Source: Candidatus Dechloromonas phosphorivorans
GTDB taxonomy: Bacteria; Pseudomonadota; Gammaproteobacteria; Burkholderiales; Rhodocyclaceae
Direction: 5' to 3'
NCBI GenBank assembly: GCA_016709495.1
Contig: JADJMS010000020.1
Coordinates: forward strand, 55,078-119,077
DNA: 64,000 bases
The number at the start of each line of letters is the position of its first letter. Position 1 is the stretch's first letter. Shown in pieces: positions 9,046 through 18,128 of this stretch. The position numbers and the translations under genes are program-made. The notes below the pieces were generated by a model. The model had not been told where the DNA came from. It saw only the letters and a program-made list of their open reading frames with translations, and ran no database searches.

Positions 9046-10143
9046 TCAGGCCCCCTTCCCTTCCGGAATATCGAGCGGCTTGCCCTTGCGGTCGCGGCCG
9101 AGGATGCGCGGCTTGATGAAACGGTCGATGACCGGCGTCAGCGCATTCATCAGCAGCACGGCAAAGGCCATGCCCTCCGGGTAGCCACCCCAGGTCCGAA
9201 TAATCCAGGTCAGCAAACCGATGCCGAGGCCAAAAACGATCTGGCCGCTCGTCGTGTTTGGCGAGGTGACGTAATCCGTGGCGATGAAGAAGGCGCCCAG
9301 AATCGCCGCCCCTGACAGCAGGTGGGCCGAGACGCTCAGGTAATGCGCCGGATCGACGCTGTGGCTAATCGCGGCAGGGATGGCTATCCCGGCCAGCACG
9401 GCAGCCGGCGTATGCCAGCTGATGATGCCAACGCCGATCAGGTAAAGACCACCAGCCAGAATCAGCAGCGAAGCCGATTCGCCGAAACTGCCCGAACGGG
9501 CGCCGATCCAAGACAGGACTGGTGCATGGTCACCAGCCAGAGAATGGAACAGGTCGATACCGCGTGACAATTCAGTCTTGGTATAACCAAGCAGCGAGGC
9601 ACTGGCCATCGCATCCGGCTGCGGCAAGCTGGTCAGGAAAATGCGCAGGCCATCGATGAAATCAGGCGCGGCCAGTGGGGTCAGCGGCAGCGGTGACACC
9701 CACATAGTCAGCGGCACCGGGAAGGACACAAGCAGCGCAACGCGGGCGACCATAGCCGGGTTGAAAACGTTCTGCCCCACTCCGCCGAAAACCTGCTTAC
9801 CGATGACGATGGCGATGAAACCACCAACCACAGCCACCCACCACGGCGCCCAGGGCGGCAAGGCCATCGCCAGCAACCAGCCGGTGAGCAGTGCCGAGCC
9901 GTCGAACAGTGTCGCCTTGATGCGGGTGACGCCCATCATCTTGAGCGATAGGGCCTCGAAACCGAGGCAGGAAAGAATGGTCAGTAACCACAGGAAAAAG
10001 GACGGCCAGCCGAACAGCCAGAAGCCGTAAAACGTGGCAGGCACCAGCGCCATCTGGACGCGGAACATGGTGCGGGTGACCGAGTTGCCACCATGGGCGT
10101 GCGGCGAAGCAATGGGCTGGGCGGATATGGCAGCGCTGTTCAT
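9046..10143 (-). CDS. rnfD: Electron transport complex subunit RnfD
   Basis: A 365-residue polytopic inner-membrane subunit of Rnf. It has the NqrB/RnfD arrangement of helices, including GKQVFGGVGQNVFNPAMVAR near residue 130 and ATDYVTSPNTTSGQIVFGLG near residue 290. At the place of the covalent FMN motif (usually ATPL), the sequence reads DAMASASLLGYTKTEL, so the flavin-bearing threonine appears to be a serine. The start overlaps the rnfC stop by 4 bp. The gene is uninterrupted, and neighbouring bases show no homopolymer problem. Confidence 0.92.
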   Translation of the reverse strand: MNSAAISAQPIASPHAHGGNSVTRTMFRVQMALVPATFYGFWLFGWPSFFLWLLTILSCLGFEALSLKMMGVTRIKATLFDGSALLTGWLLAMALPPWAPWWVAVVGGFIAIVIGKQVFGGVGQNVFNPAMVARVALLVSFPVPLTMWVSPLPLTPLAAPDFIDGLRIFLTSLPQPDAMASASLLGYTKTELSRGIDLFHSLAGDHAPVLSWIGARSGSFGESASLLILAGGLYLIGVGIISWHTPAAVLAGIAIPAAISHSVDPAHYLSVSAHLLSGAAILGAFFIATDYVTSPNTTSGQIVFGLGIGLLTWIIRTWGGYPEGMAFAVLLMNALTPVIDRFIKPRILGRDRKGKPLDIPEGKGA

Positions 10144-11645
10144 GCGATTTCTCCTGTTTTTTTCGGTTCGACCGAGGCAGCAGCCTGCTGGGCAGCACGT
10201 TCGGCTTTGCGTTTGGCGGCTGCTTCGGCTTTTTCGCGGGCTTCGCGCTCAAGGCGCTCTTGCCGTGCCAGCGCCAGTTTTTTGGTTGATTCAGAGCGTA
10301 ACAAGTCACGCTGACGCGCCGAAAGGTCGCCCTTGGCGTGATAGAAATACTGAACCAGCGGAATATGCGAGGGGCAGACATAGGCGCAGCAGCCGCAGGC
10401 AATACAGTCGGCCAGACCAAGATCCACCGCCCCATCGAGATCGTCGTTGCGAATATGGGCGCTCATTTCCAGCGGCAGCAAGCCCATCGGGCAGGCCTTG
10501 ACGCAGGAACCGCAACGGATGCAATTCTCCGGTTCAAAAGCCGCCGCCTCGTTGGCATCAAGCAGCAGGATACCGCTCGTACCTTTGACCACCGGCACCC
10601 GGGTTTGCGGTAAAACCGTCCCCATCATCGGGCCACCCATAACAATCTTGGTGATTTCGCCCTGGGTACCGCCGGTGAAAGCAATTAGATCGCTGACCAG
10701 GGTACCGAGCGGCACTTCGTAGTTGCCCGGCATAACCGTCGCGTTACCATTCAGGGTAATCAAGCGGCTGACCAGCGGCCGGCCAAGGCAGACGGCCTGC
10801 TGCACCGCATAAGCGGTGCAAACGTTATGGACGATTACACCAACATCGGCGGCGCGGGCATCGGACGGCACTTCGCGGCCACTCAGTTCTAGGATCAGCT
10901 GACGGTCGGAACCCATTGGATAGCGGGCCGGAGCGACCACGACGACAACCTCGCCAAAGCGGGAAGCAGCCTCGCGCATGGCGGCGATGGCTTCTGGTTT
11001 ATTGTCTTCAATGCCTACTTTGGCCACCTTGGCACCGGTGGCGATCAACATGAGGCGAATACCGGAGACGATGTCGGCGGCACGGTCGCGCATCAGCCGG
11101 TCGTCGCACGAAAGATAAGGCTCGCACTCGCTGCCGTTGACAATCAGGGTGTCGATGCTCGAACGACGACCAAGGTTTAGTTTGACTGATGACGGGAAGG
11201 TCGCGCCACCCAGGCCAACCACGCCGGCTGCCGCGACCCGGGCAGCGATGTCAGTAGGTGCCAAGGCATAAGGATCGGCAGGCAGTTCAACTTCCAGCCA
11301 GCGATCCTCGCCATCCGCATCGAGCGAAATGGCCATGGCCGGCAAACCAGAGGTATGTGGCGCTGTCACTTCGCCGATAGCCGTAATCACGCCTGAGGTT
11401 GGCGCATGAAGTGGTGCTGAAATATTGCCTTGAGCAGCGGCAATCAATTCACCCTTGAGAACTTTTTGGCCGACCAGAACGACTGGCCGGGCCGGTGCAC
11501 CAACATGCTGCGACAGCATCAGGTGTAACCGCGGAGCTAGTGGCAGGCGACGTATTGCCTGCTCGGATGCCGGTCGCTTGTGATCAGCGGGATGAACGCC
11601 CCAGTGGTTGCCCAGGAAGGTTTTGAAAAGATTCATGAATCCCAT
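10140..11645 (-). CDS. rnfC: RnfC, second tandem copy
   Basis: A 501-residue RnfC, the cytoplasmic NADH/FMN and iron-sulfur subunit. The ATG at 11645 (MGFMNLFKTFLGNHWGVHP) is chosen because it matches the start of the neighbouring copy; the frame stays open further upstream without homology. It has the GLGGATFPSSVKL flavin/NADH-binding loop, the ECEPYLSCDDRLMR stretch, and two intact ferredoxin motifs, CIRCGSCVKACP and CIACGCCAYVCP. An Ala/Lys/Arg/Glu-rich helical tail follows. It starts 10 bp after the other rnfC, to which it is clearly paralogous over its whole length. Confidence 0.9.
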   Translation of the reverse strand: MGFMNLFKTFLGNHWGVHPADHKRPASEQAIRRLPLAPRLHLMLSQHVGAPARPVVLVGQKVLKGELIAAAQGNISAPLHAPTSGVITAIGEVTAPHTSGLPAMAISLDADGEDRWLEVELPADPYALAPTDIAARVAAAGVVGLGGATFPSSVKLNLGRRSSIDTLIVNGSECEPYLSCDDRLMRDRAADIVSGIRLMLIATGAKVAKVGIEDNKPEAIAAMREAASRFGEVVVVVAPARYPMGSDRQLILELSGREVPSDARAADVGVIVHNVCTAYAVQQAVCLGRPLVSRLITLNGNATVMPGNYEVPLGTLVSDLIAFTGGTQGEITKIVMGGPMMGTVLPQTRVPVVKGTSGILLLDANEAAAFEPENCIRCGSCVKACPMGLLPLEMSAHIRNDDLDGAVDLGLADCIACGCCAYVCPSHIPLVQYFYHAKGDLSARQRDLLRSESTKKLALARQERLEREAREKAEAAAKRKAERAAQQAAASVEPKKTGEIA

Positions 11646-11655
11646 GGCCGCCTCA

Positions 11656-13164
11656 CTAACCCACCGATTCCGCTTGCGCTGCCGCCTTGGCAGCCGCCGC
11701 CGCTTCTCGTTCAGCCTTGCGCTTGGCGTTGGCCTCTGCTTTTTCACGAGCCTCACGCTCAAGGCGTTCTTGCCGTTGCAGGGCAAGTTTCTTGGTTGCA
11801 TCGGTGCGTAGCTTGGCGCGATCCTGCGCCGCCAGTTCGCCCTTGGCATGGACGAAGTACTGGACCAGCGGAATCTTCGACGGGCAGACGTAGGCGCAGC
11901 AACCGCAGGCGATGCAGTCTTTAAGCCCGAGATCGATGGCTTCGCCGTAGGCTTCATTGCGGATGCGTGAACTCATTTCCAGCGGCAGCAAGCCCATCGG
12001 GCAGGCCTTGACGCACGAACCGCAGCGGATGCATGGGTTCGGCTCCTGTTCGGCTACCTCGACCGTATCGAAAGCCAGAATGCCGCTGGTGCCCTTGACC
12101 ACCGGCACGCGCCAGTGCGGAATCTGCATGCCCATCATCGGGCCGCCCATGACGCGGCGAGCCAGGCCGAGGCCATCGCCCTTCAGGCCGCCAGCGAATG
12201 CAATCACCTCTTCAGCCAGCGTACCGACGCGCACCTCGATATTGCCCGGCTGGCTGGCGCAATTGCCATTGACCGTAAGCAGCCGAGAAATCAGCGGTTT
12301 GCCTTCGCGCACCGCCGTCCGCAAGGCGAGCGCCGTGCCAACGTTATGCACGATGACGCCAATGTCGGCAGGACGACCGTCGGCCGGCACTTCAATGCCG
12401 GTCAGAACTTGAATCAGTTGTTTTTCCGAGCCCATCGGGTAACGGGCCGGCACCGGGCGAATCTGTACCGCATCGAAGCCGGATGCGGCGGCCTGCATGG
12501 CGACGATGGCTTCCGGCTTGTTGTCTTCGATGCCGACCAGCGCCACCTTGGCACCGGTAGCGTGGAGCATGATGCGGATGCCATCGACGATGCCAGCGGC
12601 AGCATCACGCATCAGTCGATCATCGCAGGAAAGGTAAGGCTCGCACTCGCCACCATTCATGACCAGCGTCGTGACCTTGGCGCGCGAGGCGCCGATCAAC
12701 TTGACGGCCGACGGAAAGGCCGCGCCACCCAAACCGACCACGCCAGCGTCGGCAACCCGCTTGCCAATTTCGGCCGGGTCAAGGGCAAAGGGATCGTCGC
12801 AGCCATGCAGTTCGATCCACTCATCGGCACCATCGGCCTCGAGAATGATCGCCGGCAGAGTCAGGCCGGATGGATGCGGCGCCGTGATTTCGGTAACGGC
12901 AGTGATCGTGCCGGAAGTCGGTGCGTGGAGCGGAGCCGAAACCATGCCCTGCGCCTCGGCAATCATTTCACCTTTTTTTACTTTCTGGCCAACCAGAACA
13001 GACGGGCGTGCCGCGCCGCCAAGGTGCTGCTGCAAAGGCAGGTACAGTTTGGCTGGCACCGGCATGACACGAACCGGCTGATCAGCCGCTGGCCGTTTGT
13101 GGTCATCCGGATGCACCCCCCAGTCGTCGCCAAGGAAGTGCTTGAAGAGGTTCATGAATCCCAT
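11656..13164 (-). CDS. rnfC: RnfC, first tandem copy
   Basis: A 502-residue RnfC with the same layout as its downstream twin: an N-terminal domain starting MGFMNLFKHFLGDDWGVHPD, a GLGGAAFPSAVKL nucleotide-binding loop, GECEPYLSCDDRLMRD, and two [4Fe-4S] motifs, CIRCGSCVKACP and CIACGCCAYVCP. A charged Ala-rich C-terminal helix follows. It lies 7 bp after rnfB in the expected position. Both copies retain all cluster cysteines, so neither looks like a decayed duplicate. Confidence 0.93.
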   Translation of the reverse strand: MGFMNLFKHFLGDDWGVHPDDHKRPAADQPVRVMPVPAKLYLPLQQHLGGAARPSVLVGQKVKKGEMIAEAQGMVSAPLHAPTSGTITAVTEITAPHPSGLTLPAIILEADGADEWIELHGCDDPFALDPAEIGKRVADAGVVGLGGAAFPSAVKLIGASRAKVTTLVMNGGECEPYLSCDDRLMRDAAAGIVDGIRIMLHATGAKVALVGIEDNKPEAIVAMQAAASGFDAVQIRPVPARYPMGSEKQLIQVLTGIEVPADGRPADIGVIVHNVGTALALRTAVREGKPLISRLLTVNGNCASQPGNIEVRVGTLAEEVIAFAGGLKGDGLGLARRVMGGPMMGMQIPHWRVPVVKGTSGILAFDTVEVAEQEPNPCIRCGSCVKACPMGLLPLEMSSRIRNEAYGEAIDLGLKDCIACGCCAYVCPSKIPLVQYFVHAKGELAAQDRAKLRTDATKKLALQRQERLEREAREKAEANAKRKAEREAAAAAKAAAQAESVG

Positions 13165-13171
13165 GTCGATC

Positions 13172-13699
13172 TCAGGCCGCCATTGGCTTGGGCATCACCC
13201 AGTGTTGCAGGGTGACCGGCACAGGTCGCATGACCAAGGCCTCGGTCGGGCATTTCTCGATGCAGCTTGAACAGCCGGTACAGGCTTCGCGGAAGACGTT
13301 ATGCACCTGCTTGGCGGCACCGATGATGGCGTCGGTCGGGCAGACCTTGCTGCAGCGGCAGCAGCCAATGCACAGTTCCTCGGCCACAACCGCGATCTTG
13401 GGACCATCATCGGACAAACCGGACAAATCCACTTCAATGCCCAGTTTCGCGGCAATCGCCGTGGCCAGCGCCTTGCCGCCGGGAGGGCAGCAGGCTGGCG
13501 AAGCCGATCCATCGGCAATTGCTGTTGCCGCGCCAGAGCAACCGGGGAAGCCACATTGGCCGCAATTGGAGCCGGGCATCATGGCCAGCAGCTCTTCAAC
13601 GATGGGGTTGCCTTCAACCTGCAGGAAGCGGTTGGCAACACCGAGGATGATGCCGAGGGTGGCACCAAGCAGGGTAATACTGAGGACGGCGGCGATCAT
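13172..13699 (-). CDS. rnfB: Electron transport complex subunit RnfB
   Basis: A 175-residue subunit with an N-terminal membrane helix and several iron-sulfur motifs: MMPGSNCGQCGFPGCSG with a distal ACCPPGG (one [4Fe-4S]), CIGCCRCSKVCP and CTGCSSCIEKCP (two ferredoxin-type clusters). RnfB exchanges electrons with soluble ferredoxin or flavodoxin, so with NifF and the ferredoxins in this island it forms the route to dinitrogenase reductase. It lies 12 bp after rnfA. Confidence 0.94.
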   Translation of the reverse strand: MIAAVLSITLLGATLGIILGVANRFLQVEGNPIVEELLAMMPGSNCGQCGFPGCSGAATAIADGSASPACCPPGGKALATAIAAKLGIEVDLSGLSDDGPKIAVVAEELCIGCCRCSKVCPTDAIIGAAKQVHNVFREACTGCSSCIEKCPTEALVMRPVPVTLQHWVMPKPMAA

Positions 13700-13711
13700 G
13701 TCAAATCCCCT

Positions 13712-14290
13712 TTAGACGCTGAGGCCCGAGAAGCCCATGAATGCGAGGGCCAGCAGGCTGATGGTGATAAACGAAATGGGCGAACCAGCGAAGGCACCGG
13801 GCACCCGGGCCAGCGCAATACGCTCGCGCAGCCCGGCGAAGATGAGCAGGACGATGGTGAAGCCGAGCGCCGAGCCGAAGCCGTAGAGCAGGCTCTTGAA
13901 CAGGCTGAACTTCTGCTCGACATTGAGCAGCGCCACACCGAGAACGGCACAGTTGGTGGTGATCAGCGGCAGGTAGATGCCCAGCGACTGGTAGAGGCCG
14001 GGGCTGGCTTTCTTGATGAACATCTCGGTAAATTGCACCACCGCCGCAATCACCAGAATGAAGGTCAGGATGCGCAGGTAGCCCATGCCGAACGGCGCCA
14101 ACAGCCAGTTGTCGAGCATCCACGAAGCGCCCGCCGCCAGCGTGATGACGAAGGTGGTCGCCAGGCCCATACCGAGTGCGCTGTCCACGCTCTTCGAGAC
14201 GCCCATCACCGGGCACAGGCCGAGGAACTTGATCAGCACCACGTTATTGACCAACGCAGTGGAGAGTAGAAGAAGGATGAATTCGCTCAT
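13712..14290 (-). CDS. rnfA: Electron transport complex subunit RnfA
   Basis: A 192-residue six-helix inner-membrane subunit, homologous to RnfE. Family motifs LGLCPVMGVSKSVDSALGMG and LITTNCAVLGVALLN, including the paired conserved cysteines, are present. First gene of the rnf operon, with a perfect sigma-54 promoter and NifA site upstream (14325-14441), so rnf is a NifA-regulated, nif-dedicated electron-transfer complex here. Confidence 0.95.
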   Translation of the reverse strand: MSEFILLLLSTALVNNVVLIKFLGLCPVMGVSKSVDSALGMGLATTFVITLAAGASWMLDNWLLAPFGMGYLRILTFILVIAAVVQFTEMFIKKASPGLYQSLGIYLPLITTNCAVLGVALLNVEQKFSLFKSLLYGFGSALGFTIVLLIFAGLRERIALARVPGAFAGSPISFITISLLALAFMGFSGLSV

Positions 14291-14324
14291 GGCAGTCAGC
14301 TTTTAGTTTTTCCGATTGCATCAC

Positions 14325-14340
14325 TGCAACAGACGTGCCA
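14325..14340 (-). promoter_or_regulatory. Sigma-54 promoter of the rnf operon
   Basis: On the minus strand TGGCACGTCTGTTGCA matches TGGCAC-N5-TTGCA perfectly, 34 bp before the rnfA start. Confidence 0.92.
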
Positions 14341-14425
14341 AACCAAGCGCAGCACCTGCCAAGCCCCATCAATGCAGAGCCTTACGGTCAACGCACCAAA
14401 TTGGGGCAAAAATTCGGAGCAACAA

Positions 14426-14441
14426 TGTCGCAAACGCGACA
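14426..14441. promoter_or_regulatory. NifA site between rnfA and nifL
   Basis: TGTCGCAAACGCGACA is a TGT-N10-ACA NifA site with an extended palindrome (TGTCGC/GCGACA). It is 86 bp from the rnf -24 element and 66 bp from a degenerate sigma-54 element before nifL, so it could serve both directions. Confidence 0.85.
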
Positions 14442-14506
14442 GGGCTTTCGTCGCATTTCAGCCGAAAGCCTGACCGCAGGCTGTCTTCGCCCGGTCGCGA
14501 CTTAAA

Positions 14507-14522
14507 CGGCACGGAAACTGCT
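14507..14522 (+). promoter_or_regulatory. Candidate sigma-54 promoter of nifLA
   Basis: CGGCACGGAAACTGCT keeps the essential GG-N10-GC spacing of -24/-12 elements but departs from consensus at two places (C for the first T, C for T in the -12 box). It lies 51 bp before the nifL start. A weak autoregulated nifLA promoter would fit, but this is a hypothesis. Confidence 0.45.
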
Positions 14523-14572
14523 AGATATAAATAATTAGAACTACACCCTACGAATTAGCCTGGAGCAAAATC

Positions 14573-16096
14573 ATGTCGGCTGTCACTCGTGTCAAGATAT
14601 CCACCATCGCGCACCAACTGCCGCCCGAAGCCTATCGCCAGGCGGTGGATCAGGCCGACCTCGCCATTTCGATCACCGACGCCAAGGCCAACATCCTGTT
14701 CGCCAACGAGGCCTTCACCCGCGTCACCGGCTATGCGACAGATGAAATCATCGGCAAAAACGAATCTATGCTCTCCAATCACACCACATCGGGCGATCTC
14801 TACAAGACCATGTGGAAAGAGCTTTCGGCGCAACGGCCATGGTCGGGCAAGCTGCTCAACCGCAAAAAGGAAGGCGATCTTTACCTGGCCGAGCTAACCA
14901 TTTCACCCGTCGTTGATGCAACGGGCAATACCACGCACTTTCTCGGCATGCATCGTGACGTCACCGAAATGCACAGCCTGGAGCGCGTGATCCGCAACCA
15001 GAAAAAACTGATCGAATCCGTCGTTGATTCGGCGCCGATGGCCTTTGCCCTGCTCGACCAGAACGGTCGTGTCATTCTCGACAATCAGGAATATAAAAAA
15101 CTGGTCAGCGACCTGCATCTCAAGGAACCAGCGCACGCCCTGCTCGACAACGTGCTGCCGCAATGGCAAGAAAACCTGCTCAAGCAACCGGAACTATGCA
15201 GCTTTGCCAACCGCGAGGCTCGTGTTGATCGGGCTGGTGGTCGCCCGCGCTGGCTTTCGATCAGTGCCACGTTAATCGAAATGAACAGCGATTGCGCCGA
15301 CAATTACTTTTGCACTGGCGGGCTACCCGGCCTGTTGCTGGTCATCTCCGATGTCAGTTCGCTGCGCGAGGAACAGGAACGCGCCCGCACCTCTGCCCTG
15401 CAGGCTGTGATGGCCGACGAGGAGCGCACGGCAGCGATTCGCGAAGGACTTTCGGCAGCCATCTTCCGCCTCGAGGAGCCGATGAACATCATGGCCTCCG
15501 CCGTTTCGGTCCTGCAACGCCGCGACCCGGCCAGCGCCGGCGTGCTGCAGCAGGCACTGGCCGCCAGCCGCGAGCACATGGAAATGCTACGCCAGGTGAT
15601 TCCGCAAAGCCCGCAGGAAATCGTCCTCAGTACCAATCTCAACGAAATCCTGCGTGATGTGCTGGAGATTTGCACGCCGCGATTGCTCGGCGCCGGCATC
15701 GTTGTCGACTGGCAACCGGCGGCCACCCAGCCGCCCATGATTGGCCGTCCGAGACAACTGCGCATGCTGTTCAAGGCGCTGGTCGACAACGCCATCGAGG
15801 CGATGAACATCAAGGGCTGGAAGCGCCGCGAATTGAGCCTGACCAGCGCCGTCGACCACGACTGCATCGTCATTTCCATTAGTGACAGTGGCCCCGGCAT
15901 CCCACTCGAATGGCGACACAAGGCATTCGAGCCTTTCTTCACGGCCAAGAACAGCAGTGGTCGGCACATCGGCACCGGGCTCTCGCGCGCTCAACAAGTG
16001 GTGGCCGACCACGGTGGCATCATCGATCTGGAAGAAAGCGCCAGCGGCGGCTGCGCAGCAATCGTCGAGTTTCGCCTCGACGGCGACCCGATCTGA
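14573..16096 (+). CDS. nifL: Nitrogen fixation regulator NifL (flavoprotein anti-activator)
   Basis: A 507-residue sensor that inhibits NifA under oxygen or fixed nitrogen. An N-terminal PAS domain (about 25-135: ISITDAKANILFANEAF, TGYATDEIIGKNESML) would bind FAD; a second PAS-like region follows (about 150-270). The C-terminal GHKL domain shows DNAIEAMN (N box), DSGPGIP (G1), FEPFFTAK (F box) and GTGLS (G2). At the usual phosphoacceptor histidine position the helix reads RLEEPMN, consistent with NifL acting by protein contact rather than phosphotransfer. GGAG lies upstream of the ATG. nifA begins 21 bp downstream. Confidence 0.94.
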   Translation: MSAVTRVKISTIAHQLPPEAYRQAVDQADLAISITDAKANILFANEAFTRVTGYATDEIIGKNESMLSNHTTSGDLYKTMWKELSAQRPWSGKLLNRKKEGDLYLAELTISPVVDATGNTTHFLGMHRDVTEMHSLERVIRNQKKLIESVVDSAPMAFALLDQNGRVILDNQEYKKLVSDLHLKEPAHALLDNVLPQWQENLLKQPELCSFANREARVDRAGGRPRWLSISATLIEMNSDCADNYFCTGGLPGLLLVISDVSSLREEQERARTSALQAVMADEERTAAIREGLSAAIFRLEEPMNIMASAVSVLQRRDPASAGVLQQALAASREHMEMLRQVIPQSPQEIVLSTNLNEILRDVLEICTPRLLGAGIVVDWQPAATQPPMIGRPRQLRMLFKALVDNAIEAMNIKGWKRRELSLTSAVDHDCIVISISDSGPGIPLEWRHKAFEPFFTAKNSSGRHIGTGLSRAQQVVADHGGIIDLEESASGGCAAIVEFRLDGDPI

Positions 16097-16117
16097 CAAT
16101 AAAAAATAGAGAACAGC

Positions 16118-17763
16118 ATGCACGAACACATCATCCACAACGCCAACGCAGAATGTCCGCCCCTCGGCGGCTACTGTCGAACGCACGAGTTGAACATCCT
16201 GCTGCTGTCGGCGCTCTATGCCGTCAGTCAGGCACTTAGCCGCTCACTGGCCTTCAAGGACTCCCTGCGCGACGTGTTACGCGTGCTACATGATGAAGCC
16301 GGTTTGATCCGCGGCCTGATCAGCGTAGTTGACCCGGAAACCGGTAACCTGAACATCCACACCATCTACAACCCGGATGGCCCGGATATTGATGAAGCCC
16401 AATACGGCCCCGGTGAAGGCATCATCGGTTTAGTGCTGGAAAAGCCACGCACGATCAAACTGTCCCGCGTTGCTGACGAACCGCGCTTTATCAACCGGCA
16501 AAATCTGTATAACCCGGAGCTGCCTTTCATCGCTGTGCCGATTAAAGTTGGCGGCAACCTGCAAGGCGTCCTCGCGGTACAACCGGAAGGCGAGGAAGAC
16601 GGCCTGCTGGAGGAGCGCGCCCAGTTTGTCGAAATGGTCGCCAATCTGATCGGCCAGAGTTTGCGCCTGTCGCTCGAAGTGACGCAGGAAAAATCGACCC
16701 TGCTCGAAGAACGCGATTCGCTGCGCCGCACCGTCCGCCACCAGTTCGGCTTCGACAGCGTGGTCGGCCGCTCGGCCGTCATGCGCCGGGTCTTCGATCA
16801 GGCTCGGCTGGTCGCCAAATGGAACACCACCGTGCTGATCCGGGGTGAAACCGGCACCGGCAAAGAACTGATCGCCAACGCCATCCACTACAACTCGCCG
16901 CGTGCACGCAACGCGATGATCCGTCTCAACTGCGCCGCTTTGCCGGAAAACCTGCTCGAATCCGAACTATTTGGCCACGAACGCGGCGCCTTTACCGGCG
17001 CCGTCGAATCGCGCAAGGGCCGTTTCGAACAGGCCCATGGCGGCACCCTGTTCCTCGACGAAATCGGCGAAGTTTCGGCCGCCTTCCAGGCCAAGCTGCT
17101 GCGCATCCTGCAGGAAGGTGAATTCGAGCGCGTCGGCGGCAGCAAGACGATCAAAGTCGACGTGCGCATCATCGCCGCCACCCACCGCGACCTGGAAACC
17201 GCCGTCGATATGGGCGACTTCCGCGAGGATCTGTTCTACCGTCTCAACGTCATGCCGATCTTCCTGCCGCCGCTGCGCGAGCGCATCGAGGACATCCCGG
17301 AAATCGCCCGTCACTTGCTGAACAAGATCGGCAACGACCAAAAGCGCAAGCTCAGCCTGTCCGACATGGCCCAGCGCCGGCTGGCCAATCACCAATGGCC
17401 GGGCAACGTGCGCGAGCTGGAAAACTGCCTGGAGCGGGCCGCCGTGCTTTCGGAAGAAGGCAAGATCGACGTCGACCTGATCCGCTTCCCGAGCGCCCGC
17501 GAACGACCCGCCACCGAGCACCCCGCCGCGCTCCTGGCCCCAAGGGGACTCCTGCGGGCGCGGTCAACCCGGTTTCAGGGGCAAATTTTCCGGGAAGCGA
17601 GGTCGATATCGATGACCCCAACCTCTCGGAAAAAGAGCGCGTCATCGCCGCGCTGGAACAGGCCGGCTGGGTACAAGCCAAGGCGGCGCGCATCCTCGGC
17701 ATGACGCCACGGCAAATTGCCTACCGGATTCAAACCTTGAATATTGAAGTCAAGCAGTTCTGA
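16118..17763 (+). CDS. nifA: Nif-specific sigma-54 activator NifA (one frameshift)
   Basis: A bacterial enhancer-binding protein. It has an N-terminal GAF domain (about 25-175), then an AAA+ domain with GETGTGKE (Walker A), ESELFGHERGAFTGA carrying the sigma-54 contact loop, and TLFLDEIGEV (Walker B). The C-terminal HTH (GWVQAKAARILGMTPRQIAYRI) lies one frame away. Adding one C in the CCCC run near 17541 joins them into 548 residues. Without the repair the protein would lack its DNA-binding domain, which is unlikely given four good NifA sites here. The linker has no CX4C metal motif, fitting control by NifL. It overlaps no neighbour; the rhodanese gene follows by 29 bp. Confidence 0.92.
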
Positions 17764-17792
17764 GCATCAATCAAACCCAAATCACGACATCC

Positions 17793-18128
17793 ATGACCAT
17801 GAATCCATCGAGAAGCTTCCAATGCCTCCCAGCCTGCGAAGCGGCAGCCCTGATCCGCTCCGAATCCAAGCTCGCCGTCTTTGACGTCCGCGATATTAAC
17901 GACTATCGCCAGGGACACATCGCCGATGCCGCGCACCTTGCCGAAAGCCGCCTGATGGCGTGGTTTAGCCGGCTGGACAAGGATCAGGCAATCGTCATTT
18001 ACTGTTACAAGGGCCATGCAAGCCAAACCTTTGCGCAAATGTTCGCGGATTTCCGATTTACCCGCGTCTTCAGCGTCGATGGCGGTTATAACTCGCTGGC
18101 TACTGCGCTGGCTGAAGGCGAGGCGTGA
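17793..18128 (+). CDS. Single-domain rhodanese (sulfurtransferase) of nif cluster
   Basis: A 111-residue rhodanese-fold protein. The active-site loop CYKGHAS follows AIVIY near residue 70, and VFDVRDINDYRQGHI near residue 29 is the first CDC25/rhodanese box. It would move sulfane sulfur in iron-sulfur or cofactor assembly. Rhodaneses of this type (rhdN) occur in Azotobacter nif clusters. It is translationally coupled to the next gene (4-bp overlap) and lies 29 bp after nifA. Confidence 0.85.
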   Translation: MTMNPSRSFQCLPACEAAALIRSESKLAVFDVRDINDYRQGHIADAAHLAESRLMAWFSRLDKDQAIVIYCYKGHASQTFAQMFADFRFTRVFSVDGGYNSLATALAEGEA

